DNA of 64,000 bases from Parafrankia elaeagni (GTDB taxonomy: Bacteria > Actinomycetota > Actinomycetes > Frankiales > Frankiaceae), in assembly GCF_000374165.1 (NCBI RefSeq), contig NZ_KB893722.1:44006-108005 (forward strand), in the 5' to 3' direction. Numbering within the stretch: position 1 is the first letter of the stretch; every line of letters starts with the position of its first letter. A program made the translations under genes and the position numbers. The notes under the pieces are model-generated. The model was given only the letters and a program-made list of their open reading frames with translations. It was not told the origin of the DNA and ran no database searches. Positions 17,009-26,200 of this stretch are shown one piece after another.

Positions 17009-18034
17009 GTGATGCCCGCCCTGGGACACGGCAGAGGTCTTCGGGGCCGAGACCTTCGGGGGCAAGGCCGTCAGAGACAGGACCGTCAGAGACAGGGCCT
17101 TCGGCGCTGGCAGCTGGCGGCGTTGTTCGCGTGCGTGCTCGCCGGCACGTCGGTTCTGGTCGGCACGATCGCGGCCCACAGCGCGCAGTCCTACTACTCC
17201 TGGGACGGCCCGCCACGGCTCGTCTCCCAGACCTCACCGACCTCGCCGAACGGGCCCGGACGCGGCTCGACACCGCTGGACTCCTGGCCGGACGGCATCG
17301 TCATCGCGCCGCTCACTCCGGGGCCCGCCGGCTCCGCGGCCGAGGGGCAGCTCCCGCCGGCCCCGGGCGACCCGATCGCCGGCGGCACCTTCGGCACCGA
17401 GTCGACCGGGCGGACAGGAAACACCGCGGTGCCCGCCCCACCCGCTGCGCCCGGCGGGTCGGGCACGCTCCCCCGAGGCGCCACCGGTGCTCCGGCGGGC
17501 AGCGGGGCACGGCCGGCCAGCGCCGCGCCGCGCGCCGCGAACACACCCGCGCCCGCGCCGGCCACGACCTCCGCGCCCCGGGCCGCACCGGCACCCGCAC
17601 CGGCACCCGCACCCGCCCCGGCACCGGCTCCCGCGCAGACGCGGGCCCCGGCCGCCGCGCCCGCACCGAGCCGCTTCACCTTCGTCAACCAGTCCGACGG
17701 CCGGTGCCTGGACAGCGACGCACAGTACAACGCGTTCTCGCACAGCTGCAGCAACGGCCCCGACCAGCAGTGGACCCTGTACCTGGGCACCACCACCTGG
17801 GTGGTCAACAGGGCCACCGGGATGTGCCTGGACAGCAACAACGCCGGCCACGTGTACGTCCTGCCCTGTTCGAGCAGCCGGGCCTACCAGAACTGGCGCC
17901 TGGTCGATCTCGGCGGTGGCCTGTTCAGCTTCGTCAACCAGCCGACCGGCTGGTGCCTGGGGGCCGACGCGGGCTACCCCTACACCCGTGCCTGCGTGTC
18001 CGTCCCCCAGATGAAGTGGAAGCGGGTCGCCTGA
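17009..18034 (+). CDS. membrane-anchored ricin B-type lectin protein
   Basis: GTG 17009 or the adjacent ATG 17012 starts the gene after GGACGAGGAG. The basic N-terminus (RQRQDRQRQGLRRW) is followed by one hydrophobic helix at about residues 36-57 with no obvious signal-peptidase site, so the protein is probably anchored with its bulk outside. A long Pro/Ala/Gly linker (APAP repeats) leads to a ricin-type beta-trefoil at about residues 225-341. That domain has three cysteine-containing repeats (GRCLDS, GMCLDS, GWCLGA) and QQW/QNW motifs typical of carbohydrate binding. The linker length suits passage through a peptidoglycan layer. It converges with the hydrolase gene 5 bp downstream. Confidence 0.88.
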   Translation: MMPALGHGRGLRGRDLRGQGRQRQDRQRQGLRRWQLAALFACVLAGTSVLVGTIAAHSAQSYYSWDGPPRLVSQTSPTSPNGPGRGSTPLDSWPDGIVIAPLTPGPAGSAAEGQLPPAPGDPIAGGTFGTESTGRTGNTAVPAPPAAPGGSGTLPRGATGAPAGSGARPASAAPRAANTPAPAPATTSAPRAAPAPAPAPAPAPAPAPAQTRAPAAAPAPSRFTFVNQSDGRCLDSDAQYNAFSHSCSNGPDQQWTLYLGTTTWVVNRATGMCLDSNNAGHVYVLPCSSSRAYQNWRLVDLGGGLFSFVNQPTGWCLGADAGYPYTRACVSVPQMKWKRVA

Positions 18035-18039
18035 CGCCG

Positions 18040-18903
18040 TCAGGCGAGTGCCTCCCGGGACCACTTCAGCAGCACGGGGGCGAGCAGCGGCCACCGCGCG
18101 AACAGGCCCTCCTTCGCCGCCTCGGGGGTGTGCCGGTCCGCCCACTCCGTGTCCGGCCACGGTGGCTCGCGCAGCACCGCGTTCGGCAGCAGCGCGGCGA
18201 GCGTCTCGGACGTCTCGCGCCGGTGGTGGATGTCGCTCGCCCCGCTGCGCAGCACCAGCGCGGGCACCGCCAGCTCGCGGGCCACCGCGTCCGGCAGCCC
18301 CGGGACGAGCTCGCCCTCCCGCGGGCAGTACACGGCCATCCAGCGCTCCATGGTGGCCAGGAACCCGCCCCGGTCCTGGGCGAGGATGCGCCCGCGGTTG
18401 CCCGGGTTGCGCTCGATCGACTCCCGCCACTCGGGCAGCTCCGCCACCGCGGCCATGCCGTCCTTCCAGGCAGCCTGGAACGACCCGCTGGCATAGTGGA
18501 CGCCGATGCTCATCATCCCGTAGACCCCGCCGCTGACCCACCAGACGGCCAGGCCGGCCGCGACCCGCGGGTGCCGGGCGGCGGTGAGCAGCGAGACCCG
18601 GGAGCCGCCCGACCCGCCGGCGATGACCGCGGGGGCCATGCCCAGGTGTTCGAGCAGGCCGGCGAGGGCGTCGGCCTGCAGCTCCGACTCCGACACACCA
18701 TCGAAGGACACATCCGACGCGCCCGTGTTCGGCCGGTCCCAGATGAGTACCTGCTCACCTTCGCCCGCCAGCGCCACCGCGAGCTCACGTATGCCGGCGG
18801 CATCCTTGCCATACCTGCCACCTGGCGTGATCACCCAGGGCCGGCCCCGCGCGCCAATGATCTCATAGGAGATCGACAGCCCGTTCACCGTTGCAGTCGC
18901 CAT
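18040..18903 (-). CDS. alpha/beta hydrolase
   Basis: ATG 18903 gives a 287-residue protein beginning MATATVNGLSISYEI, the usual first strands of alpha/beta-hydrolase fold enzymes. The oxyanion region is TPGGRYGKDAAG, the nucleophile elbow is AGGSGGSR (Gly-X-Ser-X-Gly), and an aspartate sits in VLRSGASDIHH. The catalytic histidine is not certain. It is divergent from the mmsA-like gene, with a shared 99-bp promoter region that contains one of the palindromic boxes. The substrate is unknown; esters or C-C bonds of a ring-cleavage product would fit the neighbourhood. Confidence 0.85.
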   Translation of the reverse strand: MATATVNGLSISYEIIGARGRPWVITPGGRYGKDAAGIRELAVALAGEGEQVLIWDRPNTGASDVSFDGVSESELQADALAGLLEHLGMAPAVIAGGSGGSRVSLLTAARHPRVAAGLAVWWVSGGVYGMMSIGVHYASGSFQAAWKDGMAAVAELPEWRESIERNPGNRGRILAQDRGGFLATMERWMAVYCPREGELVPGLPDAVARELAVPALVLRSGASDIHHRRETSETLAALLPNAVLREPPWPDTEWADRHTPEAAKEGLFARWPLLAPVLLKWSREALA

Positions 18904-18935
18904 GTCATCGCACGCTAGCACCGCCACCAGGACAA

Positions 18936-18949
18936 AGTAGGTGCTCACT
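18936..18949. promoter_or_regulatory. TetR-type box 1 (AGTAGGTGCTCACT)
   Basis: A 14-bp imperfect palindrome between the divergent hydrolase (starts 18903) and methylmalonate-semialdehyde dehydrogenase (starts 19003) genes. It matches the consensus AGTGAACGCTCACT shared by twelve sites in this window. With flanking bases it extends to AAGT at one end and ACTT at the other. Confidence 0.65.
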
Positions 18950-19002
18950 TCTATACTGAGGCGCAACCTAGACCGAGAACCTCCAGGCGGGAGCAGGACG
19001 GC

Positions 19003-20493
19003 GTGAGGACGATCGGACACTGGATCGACGGCAGGGCCGTCAACGAGCCCGGCCGCACGGGGCCCGTCCATGACCCGGCGCGCGGCGAGCGGACCGCACA
19101 GGTCTCACTCGCCTCCGCGGCCGTGGTCGACAGCGCGGTCAAGGCAGCGGTGACGGCGGCCGGCACCTGGTCGCAGTCATCGCTGAGCCGGCGCGCCACA
19201 CTGCTGTTCGGGCTGCGCGAGCTGCTGCACACCCATCGCGACGACCTCGCCGCCGCTGTCAGCCGTGAACACGGCAAGGTCCACGAGGACGCCCTCGGCG
19301 AGGTCGCTCGGGGCCTGGAGTGCGTCGAGTTCGCCTGCGGCATCCCGCAGCTGCTGAAGGGGTCGCACAGCGCCGAGGTCTCCCGGGGGGTGGATGTCCA
19401 CACCGTGCTGCGCCCGGTGGGGGTCGTCGCCGGCATCACCCCGTTCAACTTCCCGGTGATGGTGCCGCTGTGGATGATGGCGAACGCCATCGCCTGCGGC
19501 AACACGTTCGTGCTCAAGCCGTCGGAGAAGGACCCGTCCGCCTCGCTGCTGCTGGCCGAGCTGGTGCACCGGGCCGGCTTCCCCGACGGCGTGGTCAACG
19601 TGGTCCAGGGCGACGCCGAGGCGGTCAACACCCTGCTGACGCACCCGGACATCGCCGCCGTCTCCTTCGTCGGCAGCACTCCGGTGGCCCGGCACGTGTA
19701 CGAGACCGGCACCGCCGCGGGCAAGCGTGTGCAGGCGCTCGGCGGCGCGAAGAACCACATGGTCGTCCTCCCCGACGCCGACGTCGAGGCGGCTGCCGAC
19801 GCCGCGATCTCGGCCGGGTACGGGTCGGCCGGCGAGCGCTGCATGGCGATCTCGGTCGTGGTGGCCGTCGGCCCGGTCGCGGATCCACTGGTCGACGCCA
19901 TCGCCGCCCGTATCCCGGGCATCGTCGTCGGCCCGGCCGCCGAGGCGTCCTCGATGATGGGTCCGCTGATCAGCAGCGCGCACCGCGACCGGGTCCGTTC
20001 CTATGTGGAGCGGGCCACCGACGACGGCGCCCGGGTCGTCGTCGACGGCTCCGCCGCACCCGCCGGCGTGGACCCCGCCGGGTTCTTCCTCGGCTGTTCG
20101 CTGGTCGACGGCGTCCGGCCGGGCATGGCAGTCTACGACGACGAGATCTTCGGGCCGGTACTGTCGGTGGTGCGGGTCGACACCTACGCCGAGGCGGTGG
20201 CGTTGATCAACGCCAATCCGTACGGCAACGGGGTCGCCCTGTTCACCCGGGACGGCGGCGCCGCCCGGCGGTTCGGCGGCGACGTCGAGGTCGGCATGGT
20301 CGGCATCAACGTGCCGATCCCGGTGCCCGTCGCCTGGCACTCCTTCGGCGGTTGGAAGGCCTCGCTGTTCGGGGATGCGCCGATCTACGGCCCGGAGGGG
20401 ATCCGCTTCTACACCCGGCCGCAGGTCGTCACGACCCGCTGGCCCGACGCGACGCCGAGCGCCATCAACCTCGGTTTCCCCACCAACGGCTGA
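19003..20493 (+). CDS. mmsA: methylmalonate-semialdehyde dehydrogenase (CoA-acylating)
   Basis: The product is 496 residues from GTG 19003. It converts (methyl)malonate semialdehyde to propionyl- or acetyl-CoA with NAD and CoA, releasing CO2. Family marks include GHWIDGRAV at the N-terminus, TPFNFPVMVPLWM, SFVGSTPVARHVYETG, ALGGAKNHMVVLPDAD and the catalytic cysteine C280 in GERCMAIS. The glutamate found in hydrolytic aldehyde dehydrogenases is replaced by the GGAKN motif, as expected for the CoA-acylating branch. The palindromic box 54 bp upstream ties it to the catabolic regulon, so it may handle the last steps of the pathway. Confidence 0.93.
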   Translation: MRTIGHWIDGRAVNEPGRTGPVHDPARGERTAQVSLASAAVVDSAVKAAVTAAGTWSQSSLSRRATLLFGLRELLHTHRDDLAAAVSREHGKVHEDALGEVARGLECVEFACGIPQLLKGSHSAEVSRGVDVHTVLRPVGVVAGITPFNFPVMVPLWMMANAIACGNTFVLKPSEKDPSASLLLAELVHRAGFPDGVVNVVQGDAEAVNTLLTHPDIAAVSFVGSTPVARHVYETGTAAGKRVQALGGAKNHMVVLPDADVEAAADAAISAGYGSAGERCMAISVVVAVGPVADPLVDAIAARIPGIVVGPAAEASSMMGPLISSAHRDRVRSYVERATDDGARVVVDGSAAPAGVDPAGFFLGCSLVDGVRPGMAVYDDEIFGPVLSVVRVDTYAEAVALINANPYGNGVALFTRDGGAARRFGGDVEVGMVGINVPIPVPVAWHSFGGWKASLFGDAPIYGPEGIRFYTRPQVVTTRWPDATPSAINLGFPTNG

Positions 20494-20503
20494 CCTCTCC
20501 GCT

Positions 20504-20533
20504 CCGCGCACCGCCTGCGCGGGCGGTGCGCGG
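20504..20533 (+). terminator. probable terminator of mmsA
   Basis: CCGCGCACCGCC pairs perfectly with GGCGGTGCGCGG across a 6-nt loop, starting 11 bp after the mmsA stop. There is no U-run, which is common for actinobacterial terminators. Confidence 0.7.
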
Positions 20534-20537
20534 GCGC

Positions 20538-20565
20538 GACGGACGACGGACGACGGACGACGGAC
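20538..20565 (+). repeat. heptanucleotide repeat (GACGGAC)x4
   Basis: Four exact tandem copies of GACGGAC in non-coding DNA just after the mmsA terminator. Confidence 0.9.
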
Positions 20566-20617
20566 GATCTGACACTGCTGACCGCCTTTCGACGCGAGCC
20601 CAGGCGTCGCGTTCGCG

Positions 20618-20722
20618 CGACTAAAGAGCTTCTTGTGTCCCTCTCCGGAAACCTCTTGCCGAAGCCATGAACGGTGCTTCGCAAGCCGTCTTCGACAGGA
20701 GACACAAGAAGCTCTTTAGTCG
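20618..20722. repeat. 105-bp element bounded by perfect 22-bp inverted repeats
   Basis: The left arm (20618-20639) begins CGACTAAAGAGCTTC and ends TTGTGTC; the right arm (20701-20722) is its exact reverse complement. The 61-bp interior folds again: CTTGCCGAAGC pairs with GCTTCGCAAG with one bulge. The arms are far more AT-rich than the flanks. It could be a MITE-like mobile element, a structured RNA, or a large bidirectional terminator. A short TCGC lies next to each end, too short to call a target duplication. Confidence 0.75.
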
Positions 20723-20933
20723 TCGCAGTCGACACTCACCGCCTCGGGCAGATTCGAGGAAATCGCTGGTCAGCGACCTTTCGACGTCCTGAGACCTGTC
20801 TGCGCGACGGTAAGCCTCGCGCGGCGAACCACCGCCCCGGCCGGCGGCCGGCGGGCGGACCGCCCGAACCCGAGGGCTTTCCGGGGCCGACGGCCGTGCC
20901 GGTCACTCATCCACCGACGCGCAGCAGGCGCCC

Positions 20934-20963
20934 TCGATCTGACAGGTCCGTCAGTCAGATCGA
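20934..20963. terminator. hairpin downstream of the thiolase gene
   Basis: TCGATCTGAC pairs with GTCAGATCGA across a 10-nt loop, about 175 bp beyond the thiolase stop. It could end transcription in either direction. Confidence 0.45.
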
Positions 20964-21137
20964 AGGACCCGAAGGTGCACCAGGGCACCAGGGCACCGGC
21001 GGACCGTCCGGTCCGCGGGCGCGTCACCGGCCGTTCGCGGATGGCCGTCGGAGGTCTGCCGGCCGGCCCGCGCCGTGCGGGCCGGCGACGTCGCGGTCGT
21101 CACGTGCCACGGTGATGCCGGAGCTACTCGGAGCAGC

Positions 21138-22292
21138 TCAGAGCAGCTCGATGATGGTCGTGTTGGCCTGGCCGCCGCCCTCGCACATGGTCTGCAGGCC
21201 GTACCGGATCCCGTTGTCACGCATGTGGTGCACCAGGGTGGTCATCAGCCGGGCGCCGGAGCCGCCGAGCGGGTGGCCGAGCGCGATCGCGCCACCGTTC
21301 GGATTCATCGCCTTCGGGTCGGCACCGATGTCTGCGAGCCAGGCCAGCGGCACCGAGGCGAACGCCTCGTTGACCTCGAACACACCGATGTCGTCGATCC
21401 GCAGGCCGGCCTTCGTCAGCGCCTTCTGCGTGGCCGGGATCGGCGCGGTCAACATGATCACCGGGTCGGTGCCGGCGAGCACCGCGGTGTGCACCCGCGC
21501 GATCGGGGTGAGGCCCAGCTCGGCGGCCTTCTCACTGGTCGTCATCAGCAGCGCGGCGGAGCCGTCGGAGATCTGCGAGGAGTTCGCCGCGGTGATCACA
21601 CCGCCCTCCTCGACCGGCTTGAACACCGTCTTGAGCCCACCGAGGCCCTCCACGGTGCCACCGCGGCGCACGCCCTCGTCCCGGACGACCGCCGTGCCGT
21701 CGGGCAGGGTGACCGGCTCGATCTGCGCGTCGAAGCGGCCCTCGTCCTGCGCGACGGCGGCCTTCTCGTGCGAGGTCAGAGCGAACTCGTCGAGCTGCGC
21801 GCGGGACAGGCCCCACCGCTGCGCGATCATCTCCGCGCCGACGCCCTGGTTCGGGAACACGCCGTTGTAGCGGGCGAGGTAACGCTCCCCGAACGGGACC
21901 TTGTCCAGCAGGGAGGAGCCCATCGGCACCCGGGACATCGACTCGACGCCACCGGCGATCACGACGTCGTAATGCCCGGCGATCAGCCCGGCGGCGGCGA
22001 AGTGCACCGCCTGCTGGGAGGACCCGCACTGCCGGTCGACGGTCACGCCGGCGACGGTCTCCGGGAAGCCGGCGCCGAGCGCGGCGTTGCGCGCGATGTC
22101 GAACGTCTGCTCACCGACCTGCCCGACGCACCCCCACACCACGTCGTCGACCAGGGCCGGATCAACCCCGGCGCGCTGGACGACGGTGCTCAGCACATGG
22201 GCCGACAGGTCCGTCGGATGCACTCCCGACAGGCCGCCGTTACGCTTGCCGACCGGTGTCCGGACGGCCTCCACGATCACTGCATCACGCAT
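21138..22292 (-). CDS. thiolase family protein (acetyl-CoA C-acyltransferase)
   Basis: ATG 22292 (MRDAVIVEAVRTPVG) gives 384 residues and fits the family start better than the longer frame. It cleaves 3-ketoacyl-CoA with CoA. The nucleophilic cysteine is C89 (VDRQCGSSQQA), the histidine is in GHPLGGSG, and the second cysteine is in MCEGGGQANTT; NEAF is also present. The length and the QCGSSQQA motif are close to actinobacterial steroid and side-chain thiolases of the FadA5/FadA6 kind, but the substrate is not fixed by the sequence. Upstream lie three palindromic 16-bp repeats and one TetR-type box. Confidence 0.93.
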   Translation of the reverse strand: MRDAVIVEAVRTPVGKRNGGLSGVHPTDLSAHVLSTVVQRAGVDPALVDDVVWGCVGQVGEQTFDIARNAALGAGFPETVAGVTVDRQCGSSQQAVHFAAAGLIAGHYDVVIAGGVESMSRVPMGSSLLDKVPFGERYLARYNGVFPNQGVGAEMIAQRWGLSRAQLDEFALTSHEKAAVAQDEGRFDAQIEPVTLPDGTAVVRDEGVRRGGTVEGLGGLKTVFKPVEEGGVITAANSSQISDGSAALLMTTSEKAAELGLTPIARVHTAVLAGTDPVIMLTAPIPATQKALTKAGLRIDDIGVFEVNEAFASVPLAWLADIGADPKAMNPNGGAIALGHPLGGSGARLMTTLVHHMRDNGIRYGLQTMCEGGGQANTTIIELL

Positions 22293-22361
22293 GCCAGGTA
22301 CTCCTCCGCCGCTACGGGCCTCGCTCCTTCGCGGCGGCGGCACGCCCTGGCCGCCGTCACG

Positions 22362-22409
22362 TCACCACACGGTGTGGTCATCACGCAGTGTGGTCACCAC
22401 GCGCTGTGG
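22362..22409. promoter_or_regulatory. three tandem 16-bp palindromic repeats upstream of the thiolase
   Basis: TCACCACACGGTGTGG, TCATCACGCAGTGTGG and TCACCACGCGCTGTGG follow one another with an exact 16-bp period. The first contains a perfect ACCACAC-G-GTGTGGT palindrome. They lie 70-117 bp before the thiolase start. The regular array suggests cooperative binding by a regulator different from the one that uses the AGTGA boxes. Confidence 0.6.
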
Positions 22410-22439
22410 GGGACAGAGCATCCGGCCGCATCCATACAA

Positions 22440-22453
22440 AGTAAACGTACACT
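22440..22453. promoter_or_regulatory. TetR-type box 2 (AGTAAACGTACACT)
   Basis: A palindrome extended to AAAGT and ACTTT arms, 147 bp upstream of the thiolase start and 41 bp beyond the end of the EthD gene. It probably serves the thiolase promoter. Confidence 0.65.
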
Positions 22454-22494
22454 TTCTTGCGGTGCGGGGCCACCCGTCCGCCGATACCGCGCGG

Positions 22495-23241
22495 CTATCC
22501 GGGCGGCTGTCCGGGCGGCGCGGCGAGCAGGAGCTCCTCCCGGACGGCGAGGAACTCCGACGGGCCGAACAGGTCCCCGCCGGCGTCCGGCGGGTTCTCC
22601 CGGAACCAGGCGACCCGCTCGGCGAGGCCGTCCTGGTCGGTGAAGTAGACCTCGTTGACGGCGTCGTACGGCCACTCCTCGCCCGCCGGGCGTGGGCAGG
22701 GGTGGTTCTGCACGTAGGCACTGCCACGCACCCGCTCCGGGATGACGGCCGGCGCCGTCGCCGCGGCCACGGGCAGCTGGCCGGCATGCGCCGCCCACAG
22801 GTCGGAGAACGCGGCGGGAGTGAGCCCCGCGGCCCGCCGGGCGAGCGCCAAATGCTTGAACCTGATGCCGCCGCCGCGCCAGCGCGCGGCGAGCCAGTCC
22901 GCACCGCGCGGGACCCGCTCCCGGGCGACCACGATCAGGGTTGCCCCGGGGGCGGTCGCCTCGTCGACCAGGGACCTCGCCGCCAGGCCCGCGGGACTGT
23001 CCAGCCAGACCTGATGGGCCGCGAACCTGGCGGCATCCGGGAACCACTCGATACCGACGAGGTCGTGCCGCGGGGACCCGAACCGGGGATCGTCCAGTGC
23101 GGTGCACACCACGGCCCGCAGCGGGCGCGCCGCGGCCGGCGCCTCTGCGACGGCGTCAGCGGCCTGCCGCCAGGCGCTCGCCACCGCTTCGGCGGGCACG
23201 GTGGCCTCGCGGCGGGTGGCGAACAGGATCCTCTTGATCAC
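22495..23241 (-). CDS. EthD-domain (dimeric alpha/beta barrel) protein
   Basis: GTG 23241 overlaps the stop of the upstream gene (GTGA) and yields 248 residues beginning VIKRILFATRREA. Two EthD-like halves are visible. The second has AARRAAGLTPAAFSDLWAAH, a proline-flanked YVQNHPCPRP, and YDAVNEVYFTD. EthD-type proteins are small ferredoxin-like-fold proteins linked to P450 or ring-degradation pathways, with unclear chemistry. It is the last gene of the seven-gene operon that starts at 32484. Confidence 0.8.
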   Translation of the reverse strand: MIKRILFATRREATVPAEAVASAWRQAADAVAEAPAAARPLRAVVCTALDDPRFGSPRHDLVGIEWFPDAARFAAHQVWLDSPAGLAARSLVDEATAPGATLIVVARERVPRGADWLAARWRGGGIRFKHLALARRAAGLTPAAFSDLWAAHAGQLPVAAATAPAVIPERVRGSAYVQNHPCPRPAGEEWPYDAVNEVYFTDQDGLAERVAWFRENPPDAGGDLFGPSEFLAVREELLLAAPPGQPPG

Positions 23242-26200
23242 TGCCGCCGGTCCCCCGCCGCCCCGGCCGTCCCTGCTGCTCCGGCCGTCCCTGCTGCTCC
23301 GGCCGCCACCGCCTCGGACCACGCGGGCCGGGTGAGGTCGGCGATCTGCTCCCGCCAGCGGGCCACGGCGGCCTCCTTGATCGGCCCGTAGCCCTTGATG
23401 GACGTCGCCGACGCCGCAAGGCGCACCAGGTCCTCATAAGGCCGGCCGGCCCAGCCGTCGGTGACGCCGTCAGCACCGCCGTCGCCGCGGGAGACAGCCC
23501 CGGTGACCAGGCGTTCGTACTCCGTGATGACGGCGCGTTCGGTACGCCGGTCCGGGTCCTGGCCGAACAGGTCGAACGGGGTTCCCCGCAGGCCCCGCAT
23601 CGCCCGCAGCACGTGGAACGCCGCTGCGTACGGCCGGCCCATCGGCAGCTTCTTCGACAGGCCGAGACGCCGCAGGGCAGGCGGGTGCAGGTGGTAGGTC
23701 AGGGTGTACGGACCGTCGATGCCCAGGCCGCGCGCGATCTGGTCGTTGTCGGCCAGCAGATGCAGTCGGGCGACCTCGTACTCGTCCTTGTAGGTGAGGA
23801 GCCGGAACCAGGACTCGGCGACCGCCCGGGTGAAGGCCCACCCGCGCGCCGCCTCGTGGTGGCCCGCTGCCGCGTCGTGGCCCGCTGCCGCGTCGTGGCC
23901 CGCTGCCGCGTCGTGGCCCGCTGCCGCGTCGTGGCCCGCTGCCGCGTCGTGGCCCGCTGCCGCGTCGTGTTCGGCGGCCGTCGCCACCAGGCCCAGGTAG
24001 CGCTCGGCGCGCGCGGCGTTCTGGTAGTCGACCGCCTGGGCGGCGCGGCGCACGATCAGGGCACGGAGCTCATCCGGCAGTCCGGCGGGCAGGACGCGGG
24101 CGGCGACGAGGCGGGTGGCCAGGGCGAACGCCGTCGGCGACGGATCGGTGAGGCCGGTCGAGGCGCCGGCCGCGCTGCCTGCTGCCGCACCGCCGGTGCC
24201 AGCCGCACTGGTCGCACCGGGCTGGTCAGCGGCGGCCAGCGCGGCCTCGACCGCGGCCGGGTCGTGGGCGGCCCAGCGGCCCCAGTCGAACGCCGCCCGG
24301 TTGTCGGCGGCGGCCCGGCCCTGGCGGCGCATGGCCACCTCGACATCGGTGAGGGAGACCGGGAGTCCGCCCAGCTGGAAGGCCGCGCCGAGCAGGACGA
24401 TGTTGGCGAGCAGGTGGTTGGCGAAGACGACCTCGGCGATCCGCTTCGTGTCGAGGAAGGCGGCCCGGTCCTCGCCGACCCGCTCGGCGATCGCCTGCCG
24501 CAGCAGCGCCGGGTCGGGTGCGGTGAGGTCGCTCTGCAGCATCGCCGCGGTCGGGGTGACGTCGACGTCCACCACGGCGAGGGTGCGCCCGGGGCTCGTC
24601 CGGTCGAGATGCCTGGGTGCCGCGGCCTGCAGGATGTCACCGGAGAGGTACAGGTCGGCGCCGCCGGAGCCGACTGTCGACGAGCCCAGCGCGGTACGGT
24701 CCGCCGCGAGCTGGAGGTGGGAGACGACCGCGCCCGCCTTCTGGGAGAGGCCGGTCTGGTCCACCCCACTGACGACGAAGCCGGCCGACTCGGCCGCGGC
24801 GGCGATGATCCGGTTCGCCGTGATCACACCGGTGCCGCCGACGCCGGTGAAGTAGATGCCGAACCGGCCCTCGACCGTCACCGCGGGCGGCGCGGGCAGG
24901 GTTCCCGCCGGGATGACCGGCCGGCCCGCAGGGGCTCCGCCGGCCTTCGCCCGGGCCCCGTCCTTCCCGTCCGCCCCGTGCTTCCCGTCCGCCCCGTGCT
25001 TCGCCCGGGCGCCGTCCTTCGCCCGGGCCGCGGCGCGTCGCCGTGCCCGGCGGTTCGGCGTGCGCGGGGTGACGGTCACGAACGACGGGCAGTCGCCCTC
25101 CAGGCAGGTGTAGTCCCGGTTGCAGGAGAGGTCGTCGATCTGGCGCTTCTCGCCGAACTCGGTCTGCCGCGGCAGCACGGACAGGCAGTTGCTCTTGGTG
25201 CCGCAGTCACCGCACCCCTCGCAGACCGCCTCGTTGATGACCACCCGCCGCGGCGGTTCCGGGAGCAGGCCCTTGCGCCGCAGGCGGCGCGCCTCGGCGG
25301 CACACCGCTGGTCGTAGATGACCACGGTCACGCCGGGCACCGCCCGCAGCTCCTCCTGCACCCGCGGCAGCTCGTCGCGCCCGAGGACCCGGGTGCCCGG
25401 CGCCCAGCGCGCCCGGCGGCCGTAGTGCTTCGGGTCCTCGGCGCAGACCACGACCCGTCGGACGCCCTCGGCCTCCAGCGCCCTGGTCATCGCCGGGACG
25501 TCCATCAGGCCGACGACGTCCTGGCCGCCCGTCATGGCGACCGCGGCGTTGTAGAGGATCTTGAAGGTGACGTTGACGCCGGCGGCGACGCTGGCCCGGA
25601 TCGCGAGGATGCCCGAGTGGCTCAGGGTCCCGTCACCCAGGTTCTGGATGAGGTGCGGCTCGTCGACGAACGGTGACAGCCCGATCCACGGCACGCCCTC
25701 GGCGCCCATCGGGGTCGGGGGCATGGTCTTCAGGTCCGCGTGGCGGGCCTCGAAGTACATGATCCCGTGGCAGCCGACGCCGCCGCCGACCAGTGCTCCG
25801 TCCGGGGCGACGGTAGAGCGGTTGTGCGGGCAGCCGCTGCAGAAGCCCGGCGGCCGGGCCGGGATGTCCAGCAGCGGCAGCAGCCGCAGCGCCGGCCGCG
25901 CCACGGGGCCGGTCGTTGCCACCGGGCCGCCGGCCGGCCCCGCCCGGTCGGCGAGGTCGGGCAGCACCCGGGTGAGGATCGCGGCCACGGCGGCCGCGTC
26001 CAGCTCGCCGGAGGAGGACGACAGCCTGCGCCCGTCCCGGTCCCGCTTGCCGGCGACGCGGACGTCCACCCCTGCCTCGTGCAGGATGGCGCGCAGCTGC
26101 GTCTCGACGAACGGCCGCTTCTCCTCGACCACCACGATCGTGTCGACGGACCGGGCGAACTCGAGGGCCGTCTCAGCCACCAGCGGGTAGGTCATCCCGA

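Larger units (their letters stand above)
20494..21137. other. 644-bp convergent intergenic region with hairpins and repeats
   Basis: No gene is supported here. The stretch holds, in order: a 12-bp terminator hairpin (20504-20533), a four-copy heptamer repeat (20538-20565), a 105-bp element with 22-bp terminal inverted repeats (20618-20722), and a further hairpin (20934-20963). It separates the convergent mmsA and thiolase genes. Confidence 0.8.
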
